From an uncultured Bacteroidales bacterium (GTDB taxonomy: Bacteria > Bacteroidota > Bacteroidia > Bacteroidales > UBA932), in assembly GCA_944322715.1 (NCBI GenBank), contig CALUPT010000011.1, positions 1-64,000 on the forward strand: a stretch of DNA of 64,000 nucleotides. Reading direction: 5' to 3'. Shown in pieces: positions 57,570-64,000 of this stretch (position 1 is its first letter; each line of letters opens with the position of its first letter). Both the position numbers and the translations under genes were made by a program. A model generated the notes under the pieces. It worked only from the letters and a program-made list of their open reading frames with translations. It ran no database searches and was not told the DNA's origin.

Positions 57570-60359
57570 ATGAAAAGTGTAAAGATAACAGCGGCGCTTC
57601 TGATGTCATTGTTCTGCTCCGTATGCGGGCTCGGCGCCACTTCGTCCCCTGAGGGCGATTCGGTTCTCAAGGCAGTTGTAACGGATGCGGTTTCCGGTGA
57701 ACCCCTTATCGGAGCGGCAATCCTTATCGAGGGTACGACCACAGGAGTGGTGACAGACCTTGACGGGAGATGCGAACTTCTTCTCGGAGACGGGGACTAC
57801 AGGCTTGTGGTCTCATACGTCGGATTCTCCAATGTACCGGTGCAGGTGTCTATATCCGGTAAATCAGTCGATGTTTCTGTTGTCCGGGCCGATGGCATGC
57901 AGTCTGCGGACCCGTACCCTGTCCGGCTTGTCCCGGGGGATGACGGGGCGTATTCCATTGCAATGCAGCCTGACCAGAGAATGATCGAGGATGCGGTGGT
58001 GACGGCGCGCAAGTCTTTAGAGTCGCTGCAGGCTCTCCAGCAGGAAAGGATCAATTCCGCCTTTGCCATTGAGAACATGGGGGCAAAGGAGATGAGCGTA
58101 AAGGGAATCTCTAACGCCCAGGAAAGTGTGGCGAAACTCTCCGGTATTTCCATTGCAAGTGCCGGACAGCTGATAGTCAGAGGATTGGGAGATCGTTACA
58201 GCACGACGACCCTCAACGGGCTTCCGATAGCATCTCCGAACCCGGACAACAAGCTCATTCCTCTCGACATCTTCCCTGCATCGACCATCCAGAACATAAC
58301 TGTGAGCAAGGTATATGAGGCAAGTTCATTTGCAGACTATTCCGGAGCCCACGTGGACATAAGCACCAAGGAAGGGTCGGAGAATTTCTTTACTGTCGGA
58401 TTCTCTTCCGGAGGTTACTTCGGCACTGTCTTCCAGGATTTCGGGAGGATGGACAGCAAGTCGCTTTTCCATACGTACAGAATCAATTCCACGGCGGACA
58501 ACATCGCATACAGTCAGTTCGGCCAGTATGTGAGGGAGAATAACATATTCGAGACTTCGTTTGATTCTTATTTCACAAAGGCCCTTCCTGACCTGAACGG
58601 CAACATAGGCTACGGCCGCAGTTTTGATGTGGGAAGCCACAAGTTCAACCTCCTTGCCTCTTTCAGCATCAAGTCCGGGGACGAGACGGTCAGGGATGCG
58701 TTCTACCGTACATACGAGGCAAGTTCTTCGGGTTCAATGCGCTCCGAGTACAATTACGACAGCTACAAGAGAAAGTTGGATATAGCAGGGCTGCTCAATC
58801 TGGAACAGACCCTGAGGGAAAGCGACAGCATAAGCCTCACGGCATTCTTTGCCCGCAATGCGGAAAATTCCTTCCTGAACAGGCATGGTATGGACTGGTT
58901 CGAGTCGTACGACCTTACGGGACATAACTTCATAACCCATTACTATACTCTGCAGAATTATCAGCTTTCGGGACATCACGAGAATGATGACCACAGCTGG
59001 CTGTTCGACTGGGGGGCATCCGCGAGCTTCACTTCAAGCGATGAGCCGGACCGCCGCCAGGTGATGTTCCGCAGGAATTCAGCCGGAGACCTCAATTTCT
59101 TCAAGCTCAACGCCCAGGAGACCCAGAGGTATTTCGGGGCTCTTGACGAAAACGAGTTTGTGGTCTCGGAGAAAAATACACATATATTCAATGATGACTA
59201 TACCATAAGGTTCGGGGTCACCGGCAAGTACAAGACCAGGAATTTCGATGTCACGAGGTTCTATTATGATGTGGATGATATCAACGATGTGATTACGGAC
59301 ACCTGGAATGTCGACCGTTATCTCGGTTTCGATGCCATCGGCAGCGGGCTTGTAAGCGTGGACCGCAACAAGCAGAAAAGGAATCATTATGATGCGTTCA
59401 ATGCTATCGCGGCAGCATACGCAGAGGCGGACATGCAGTTCTCTGAACACTGGTTCCTCAATGCCGGACTGCGTTTCGAGGCGAGCCGCCAGAGTGTGTC
59501 CTATACGACGGACTACAGTACGGATGAGGTGCGCAACATAGATGCATTGGACCTGTTTCCTGCCATCAATCTGAAATATTCTCTCAATGACGAGCATTCG
59601 TTCAGGATGTCCCTGTCCCGGACCGTTACCCGGCCTTCGTTCGTGGAGATGGCGCCCTTCCTCTACGAAGAGACATTCGGAGGCGCGCAGATAAGGGGTA
59701 ACGAGGACCTGCAGAACGGATACAACTACAATTTCGACCTCAAATACGAGTATTTCAGGGAGAATTCCACTGATATGGTAGGGGTTACGGCCTACTATAA
59801 ATATCTTGACAATCCTATCGAGCGTATCCAGAGGCTTGCAGGAGGTGCCGTGGAGCATTCCTTCAACAACGCTGACAGCGGAATTGCGGCCGGAGTCGAG
59901 ATAGAGGTCCGCAAGCAGATTGTCGGGGATCTTACGGTCAGTGCGAACGGCTCGTTCATGTACACCAATGTCAAGCTGCCTGCAGGATCATATACCAACA
60001 TGCAGAGACCGCTCCAGGGTGCGTCTCCGTATATCGTGAACGCAGACATTACCTACAACCCGAAATTCGATGAGAACAGGGAGCTGAGTCTTGCCCTCCT
60101 GTACAATATCCAGGGACCCCGTATCCATTCTGTGGGTATAATGGGACTTGGAGATGTGAAGCAGATGGCTTTCCATTCCCTTGATTTCAATGCCTCGTAC
60201 AGGTTCCACAGACAGTGGTCGGTGAGTCTCGGGTTCAAGAACATGCTCGACCAGACGGCCCGTTACCGTCAGGATATTCCAAATGCGGGCCGTACCGTGG
60301 ATGTGGAGTCCTGGCATGTGGGACCCGGTTTCGAGGTCGGCATAAACTATACGCTGTAA
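57570..60359 (+). CDS. TonB-dependent outer membrane receptor with carboxypeptidase-like domain
   Basis: 929 residues from ATG 57570 with a signal peptide (VKITAALLMSLFCSVCGLGA). About 28-105 is a CarboxypepD_reg-like domain (AVVTDAVSGEPLIGAAILIEGTTTGVVTDLDG). The plug (VTARKSLESLQALQQERINSAFAIENMGAKEMS...VRGLGDRYSTTTLNGLPIASPNPD) and a 22-strand-type barrel ending in FEVGINYTL follow. No SusD gene is next to it, so it is not a glycan SusCD pair. The next gene, a beta-helix lipoprotein, is the likely surface partner. Ligand unknown. Confidence 0.9.
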   Translation: MKSVKITAALLMSLFCSVCGLGATSSPEGDSVLKAVVTDAVSGEPLIGAAILIEGTTTGVVTDLDGRCELLLGDGDYRLVVSYVGFSNVPVQVSISGKSVDVSVVRADGMQSADPYPVRLVPGDDGAYSIAMQPDQRMIEDAVVTARKSLESLQALQQERINSAFAIENMGAKEMSVKGISNAQESVAKLSGISIASAGQLIVRGLGDRYSTTTLNGLPIASPNPDNKLIPLDIFPASTIQNITVSKVYEASSFADYSGAHVDISTKEGSENFFTVGFSSGGYFGTVFQDFGRMDSKSLFHTYRINSTADNIAYSQFGQYVRENNIFETSFDSYFTKALPDLNGNIGYGRSFDVGSHKFNLLASFSIKSGDETVRDAFYRTYEASSSGSMRSEYNYDSYKRKLDIAGLLNLEQTLRESDSISLTAFFARNAENSFLNRHGMDWFESYDLTGHNFITHYYTLQNYQLSGHHENDDHSWLFDWGASASFTSSDEPDRRQVMFRRNSAGDLNFFKLNAQETQRYFGALDENEFVVSEKNTHIFNDDYTIRFGVTGKYKTRNFDVTRFYYDVDDINDVITDTWNVDRYLGFDAIGSGLVSVDRNKQKRNHYDAFNAIAAAYAEADMQFSEHWFLNAGLRFEASRQSVSYTTDYSTDEVRNIDALDLFPAINLKYSLNDEHSFRMSLSRTVTRPSFVEMAPFLYEETFGGAQIRGNEDLQNGYNYNFDLKYEYFRENSTDMVGVTAYYKYLDNPIERIQRLAGGAVEHSFNNADSGIAAGVEIEVRKQIVGDLTVSANGSFMYTNVKLPAGSYTNMQRPLQGASPYIVNADITYNPKFDENRELSLALLYNIQGPRIHSVGIMGLGDVKQMAFHSLDFNASYRFHRQWSVSLGFKNMLDQTARYRQDIPNAGRTVDVESWHVGPGFEVGINYTL

Positions 60360-60420
60360 TGCCGCCCTGCTGTCCAGGACTATTTGACATGGAATAAAAC
60401 AACCTTTAATAAACAATTTT

Positions 60421-61578
60421 ATGAAAAGATTCAATTATTTTTCATCAATCCTGATGATGGTATGTTTCTCAATGGCTTTTACTGCCTGCAACAAGGACAA
60501 CACTACGCCTGAAGATGATGGGCTCAAAGGTATCGTCACCGAAGACATGACGCTTGAGGCCGATCAGACCTACTATCTTTCGGGAAGTCTTCAGGTGAAG
60601 GCTCCCGCAACCCTGACCATCAAGGAAGGCGCCCGTCTCGTGGCAAAAAACAACGGAGAGGTAATCTATATCCTTATCGAGCAGGGAGCGAAGATCGATG
60701 CTCAGGGAACGGCTGAAAACCCGATCGTGATGACAGCTGAGAAAGAGCAGGAAGGAGCCTGGGGCGGTCTTCACATCTGCGGCAAGGCCCATACCAACCT
60801 CGGTGCGAACGGCGGAATGTCGGAAATCGGAAATGCACCGTACGGCGGAAACGATGATGATGACAATTCAGGTACGCTCAAGTATGTGAGGCTTGAATAT
60901 ACGGGATATGCATTCGATGATAAGCATGAGTCCAACGGCATCTCCCTCTATGGCGTAGGTTCGGGTACTACAATCTCGTACGTACAGACATATATCGGCT
61001 CCGATGACGGAATCGAGTTCTTCGGAGGGTCGGTGAATGTCGACCACTGCGTAGTGGTGAACTGCACCGATGACTCATTCGACTGGACAGAGGGCTGGAA
61101 CGGTACTGCGCATCACCTTGTAGCCTATCAGAGCGACCCTACCTGCGATTGCCTTATGGAGTGCGACAACAACGGGGACAATGCCGCTGCGACGCCTGTC
61201 TCAAAACCAGACCTTGAATATGTGACCCTTATCGGCAACGGGAAGACCTCTGAAAACCAGCGCGGCATCAGGCTCCGTGCAGGTACCAATGTAATCCTTG
61301 ACAATGCGGTCATTACAGGAAAAGACTACACTGTCAATGTCGAGACAGTGCAGACGGATGCATATCTCGAAGCCAACAAGACGACTGCCCTGACGAATAT
61401 AACCATGACCGGCTCATTCAGGAACGAGAATGATGGTGCAACCTATACTGCCGAAGATTTCGCCGCTGCTGCAGGCAACAGCGCAAATGCGGCTGTAGAG
61501 GTGACAGACAGGTATTATACTGCAGGCAAGGGAGCATTCGAGACTTCTACCGACTGGACAAAAGGATGGACAAGATAG
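60421..61578 (+). CDS. Right-handed beta-helix lipoprotein
   Basis: 385 residues with a lipoprotein signal (LMMVCFSMAFTACNKD; the Cys is residue 23) and an acidic linker, then repeating short strands of a beta-helix: APATLTIKEGARLVAKNNGEVIYILIEQGAKIDAQGTAENPIVM, GTLKYVRLEYTG, NGISLYGVGSGTTISYVQTYIGSDDGIEFFGGSVNVDHCVVVNCTDDSFDW. The C-terminus returns to the same pattern. It lies 61 bases after the TonB receptor gene and is followed by a strong terminator, so the two form one unit. Function unknown; surface capture of the receptor's ligand is inferred. Confidence 0.8.
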   Translation: MKRFNYFSSILMMVCFSMAFTACNKDNTTPEDDGLKGIVTEDMTLEADQTYYLSGSLQVKAPATLTIKEGARLVAKNNGEVIYILIEQGAKIDAQGTAENPIVMTAEKEQEGAWGGLHICGKAHTNLGANGGMSEIGNAPYGGNDDDDNSGTLKYVRLEYTGYAFDDKHESNGISLYGVGSGTTISYVQTYIGSDDGIEFFGGSVNVDHCVVVNCTDDSFDWTEGWNGTAHHLVAYQSDPTCDCLMECDNNGDNAAATPVSKPDLEYVTLIGNGKTSENQRGIRLRAGTNVILDNAVITGKDYTVNVETVQTDAYLEANKTTALTNITMTGSFRNENDGATYTAEDFAAAAGNSANAAVEVTDRYYTAGKGAFETSTDWTKGWTR

Positions 61579-61617
61579 TTTCTGCCGGGTAGGCGGCATG
61601 TATCATTGGATATTCCG

Positions 61618-61662
61618 CTGCAGGACATTCCGGCCTCATGGCCGGTTTGTCCTGCAGTTTTG
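61618..61662 (+). terminator. Terminator of the TonB receptor operon
   Basis: ctgcaggaca (61618-61627) and tgtcctgcag (61648-61657) pair perfectly, with an inner ccggcc/ggccgg helix, followed by TTTTG. Confidence 0.85.
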
Positions 61663-61685
61663 TCGTAAAATTGAAAATAAAGAGT

Positions 61686-61693
61686 TACCTTTG
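61686..61693 (+). promoter_or_regulatory. Likely -7 element of the sulP gene
   Basis: TACCTTTG; the nearest TTTG (61659-61662) is 23 bases away, longer than the usual spacing. A gcggcc-rich hairpin lies in the leader. Confidence 0.4.
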
Positions 61694-61752
61694 CGGCCTT
61701 TTTGAAACGTTTTTGCGGCCCCCACGGGCCGATAACCTAAGTAACTTTACAC

Positions 61753-63498
61753 ATGGAATTCAGTATCAGAGGGGTATTCAGACCGAAATTTTTCAGTCTC
61801 TTCAAAAAAGGAAGCTACAATACAAAGACATTCGCATCGGACCTGGCGGCAGGTATCATAGTCGGCATTATCGCCCTTCCTCTTGCCATAGCGTTCGGGA
61901 TAGCGAGCGGGGTCACTCCGCAGCAGGGACTCATTACGGCTGTCATTGCCGGATTCCTTGTGTCGGTGTTCGGCGGGTCGAGATTCCTGATCGGTGGCCC
62001 TACCGGAGCGTTTATCGTGATTGTGGCCGGTGTCGTTGCGGAATACGGGATGCAGGGCCTGATAATCGCCACGATCATGGCGGGTGTGATGCTTGTGGTG
62101 ATGGGGCTGTGCCGTATGGGAGCCATCTTCAAGTTCATTCCTTATCCCATTGTCGTAGGGTTCACCAGCGGTATCGCCCTGACAATCTTCTCGACACAGA
62201 TCAAGGATTTTCTCGGGATGGAGATAGATGTGCCGTCCGGATTCATCCCGCAGTGGGTATGCTATTTCAGCAATATCGGGGCGATAGACCCTGCCGAGGC
62301 CGTAATGTCCGTCTGCTGTGTCCTCATCATAGTCCTGTGGGGGAAGGTCAACGGACGTATTCCGGGATCGCTTGTGGCAATACTGCTCGCGACTGTCGCG
62401 GCGACCCTGCTCAACAGGTTTGCAGGGATGGATTTCGCCACCATAGGCTCGAAATTCCCCGAACTGGCCTCGGGACTTCCCATGCCTAAACCGGCCGCTC
62501 CGCATTTTGACTATGAGACAGTCATGGGACTGGTGTCCCCGGCCTTCACCATTGCCGTACTGTGCGCCGTGGAGTCCCTTCTGGCGGCGATGGTCGCAGA
62601 TGGAGTGACAGGAAAGAAACACGATTCCAATACCGAGCTTATAGGGCAGGGGATAGCGAATATTGTCACCCCTATGTTCGGAGGAATACCGGCTACCGGC
62701 GCACTTGCAAGGACAATGGCAAGTATCAACAACGGAGGGAAGTCCCCGGTCACGGGTATCGTCCACGCTGTCGTGCTGCTGCTCATTTATCTTTTTCTGA
62801 TGCCATACGCCACATATATCCCGCTGTCGTGTCTGGCTGCCATACTTGTCATTGTCGCTTACAATATGAGCGAGTGGAGGACTTTCCGGTATCTGCTGAA
62901 AGCCGACAGGGCTGATGTCGCAGTCCTTCTTATAACATTCTTCCTGACAGTCGTGGTGGATCTGACTGTAGCGATCGAGGTGGGAGTGCTGCTCGCGGTC
63001 GTGCTGTTCGTGAAACGGGTGATGGAGACATCGTCCATACGGGTCCTGGATGATGACCACATCGCGGCCACGGAGGATGATGAAGTGGCCCAGCTTGATG
63101 ACACGGAACATCTGGATATTCCGGCAGGGGTCGAGGTGTATGAGATAAACGGGCCGTTTTTCTTCGGTCTTGCCAGCAGGCTCGAGGAGCTGGAGGAAGG
63201 GCACAGGATGAGCAACGTCAGGGTGAGGATAATCAGGATGAGGAAGGTGTCATTCATGGACTCTACAGGCATAAGGAACCTGAGGAACTTTTTCCAGAGG
63301 ACAGAGAAGAGGGGAATAAGGGTGATATTGTCAGGAGTGAATCCGCAGGTCCTCTCCACATTGCAGAAGTTCGGGCTCGACAGGGAGATAGGGACTGAGT
63401 ACATTTTCCCTCATATCATACCTGCACTCGCCAAGGCCAACGAATATCTGAGACAACAGAAAGGAGCCGCAGTGCAGCGGGTTCACAGAGCGGAATAG
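61753..63498 (+). CDS. SulP family anion transporter with STAS domain
   Basis: 581 residues. The membrane part has ASDLAAGIIVGIIALPLAIAFGIASGVTPQQGL, FGGSRFLIGGPTGAF and the anion-binding region VESLLAAMVADG...NTELIGQGIANIVTPMFGGIPATGALART. From about residue 440 a STAS domain with RKVSFMDSTGIRNLRNFFQR follows. It probably moves sulfate, bicarbonate or dicarboxylates. The end overlaps the convergent murI gene by 16 bases. Confidence 0.92.
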   Translation: MEFSIRGVFRPKFFSLFKKGSYNTKTFASDLAAGIIVGIIALPLAIAFGIASGVTPQQGLITAVIAGFLVSVFGGSRFLIGGPTGAFIVIVAGVVAEYGMQGLIIATIMAGVMLVVMGLCRMGAIFKFIPYPIVVGFTSGIALTIFSTQIKDFLGMEIDVPSGFIPQWVCYFSNIGAIDPAEAVMSVCCVLIIVLWGKVNGRIPGSLVAILLATVAATLLNRFAGMDFATIGSKFPELASGLPMPKPAAPHFDYETVMGLVSPAFTIAVLCAVESLLAAMVADGVTGKKHDSNTELIGQGIANIVTPMFGGIPATGALARTMASINNGGKSPVTGIVHAVVLLLIYLFLMPYATYIPLSCLAAILVIVAYNMSEWRTFRYLLKADRADVAVLLITFFLTVVVDLTVAIEVGVLLAVVLFVKRVMETSSIRVLDDDHIAATEDDEVAQLDDTEHLDIPAGVEVYEINGPFFFGLASRLEELEEGHRMSNVRVRIIRMRKVSFMDSTGIRNLRNFFQRTEKRGIRVILSGVNPQVLSTLQKFGLDREIGTEYIFPHIIPALAKANEYLRQQKGAAVQRVHRAE

Positions 63499-64000
63499 AG
63501 ATTGAGAAGCGTGTCTGTCGGGCCGGAAGCCAGCAGCCTGACGGAGCCGCCTGCAGTGCTGTCCGTTTGCCCGGTGCCGCCGCCGGCCTGACCATCCTCC
63601 GTGCCGCTGCCGGTCTGTCCTCCCTCTGCATCAGAAGGACATCCGCACAGCCCTTCCTCTTTCATGACATCAAGCAGATGGCGGGCGACGGCGGGAGCCG
63701 GGTCCAGAATCCGGATTTCCCTGTCCGGGGCTATGCCGGAGGCGACTTTGCGGATTGTATCTGAAAGGAACGGATAGTGGGTGCAGCCGAGCACGATTAT
63801 GTCCGCCCCTGCATCAAGCAGCGGTCTGAGACTCCTGTCCACTACCGATTCCGCCCTTTTCCCGCTTGTCTCTCCGCTTTCGACCAGTTCCACGAAACCT
63901 TCACCGATATGTTCCACTACGGTGACACCGGCCGTGTAGTGGTCCCGGGTGCTGATATATTTCTCTCCGTGGAGCGTACCTGCCGTGGCAAGAACCCCGA
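63483..64000 (-). CDS. murI: Glutamate racemase (partial)
   Basis: The window holds the C-terminal 170 residues or so; the 5' end lies beyond 64000. Upstream codons read GVLATAGTLHGEKYISTRDHY, then ...IIVLGCTHYPFLSDTIRK with the second catalytic cysteine. MurI makes D-glutamate for peptidoglycan. After the conserved RILDPAPAVARHLLDVM block there is a Gly/Thr/Gln-rich insertion (EGGQTGSGTEDGQAGGGTGQ) before the final strand, which is unusual. Confidence 0.9.
   Translation of the reverse strand, partial: GVLATAGTLHGEKYISTRDHYTAGVTVVEHIGEGFVELVESGETSGKRAESVVDRSLRPLLDAGADIIVLGCTHYPFLSDTIRKVASGIAPDREIRILDPAPAVARHLLDVMKEEGLCGCPSDAEGGQTGSGTEDGQAGGGTGQTDSTAGGSVRLLASGPTDTLLNLYSAL

Noticed and set aside
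57570..61578. Polysaccharide utilisation locus
   Set aside because: No SusD-like gene, sensor-regulator or glycoside hydrolase accompanies the receptor; the lipoprotein is a beta-helix.
61747..63204. 485-codon minus-strand frame
   Set aside because: Antisense to sulP; His/Asp/Arg-rich composition produced by codon bias on the other strand.

Overview
The window looks like a chromosome fragment from an anaerobic Bacteroidales bacterium; I cannot name the genus. Three things point there. Many genes are preceded by the Bacteroidota promoter pair TTTG, 19-20 bases, TAnnTTTG. The protein families are typical of the group (DUF4831, DUF6377, HU-CCDC81, a DUF4922-SpoIID fusion, a TonB-dependent receptor with an N-terminal carboxypeptidase-like domain, GH3, NamZ/GH171). 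Ferredoxin-type oxidoreductases and Thi4 fit an anaerobe.

Region by region: (1) 1-7027 is damaged. An AT-rich stretch holds a frameshifted gene, an intact PD-(D/E)XK nuclease, a decayed metallophosphoesterase, an IS4-type insertion sequence and a YhcG/DUF1016 gene cut short beside it. Next come a 5'-truncated glycosidase and a 3'-truncated DUF6377 regulator, meeting at a perfect inverted repeat. (2) 7043-13074: pnp and rpsO with a structured leader, a GH3 glucosidase and a YgjP metallopeptidase with interleaved divergent promoters. (3) 13182-18157: leuACDB, behind a leucine-rich leader peptide with mutually exclusive antiterminator and terminator helices, i.e. classical attenuation. (4) 18288-24121: POT peptide transporter, DUF4831 protein, PepD dipeptidase, and rpsF-rpsR-rplI. 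(5) 24258-32606: GNAT, omega-amidase, then iorA-iorB-aminotransferase-paaK-ACT-paaK-ACT, a pathway linking aromatic amino acids, arylpyruvates, aryl-CoA and arylacetates. (6) 32619-37700, minus strand: a thiamine operon (thiD-thiE fusion, thiC, thi4, tenI-like) under a TPP riboswitch and a clear promoter. (7) 37741-42848: UvrA-like ATPase, an unknown protein, NAD(P)HX dehydratase and an orphan DNA methyltransferase. (8) 43006-45900: GDP-mannose pyrophosphorylase, LpxH-like phosphatase and a glycosyltransferase. (9) 46033-46279: tRNA-Lys(TTT), tRNA-Lys(CTT), tRNA-Asn(GTT). (10) 46413-57381: HU-like membrane protein, acyl-ACP thioesterase, YidE/AspT-type transporter, Nudix, glycosyltransferase 2, DUF4922-SpoIID, AmpG-like permease and NamZ, mostly envelope and peptidoglycan turnover. 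(11) 57570-64000: TonB-dependent receptor with a beta-helix lipoprotein, SulP transporter, and partial murI running off the end.

A dispersed repeat with core TGTCATCCTGAGCGnAGCGAAGGATCTGA recurs between genes. In leuC, leuD, thiDE and the AmpG-like gene it supplies the stop codon. No CRISPR array, rRNA or complete prophage was seen.
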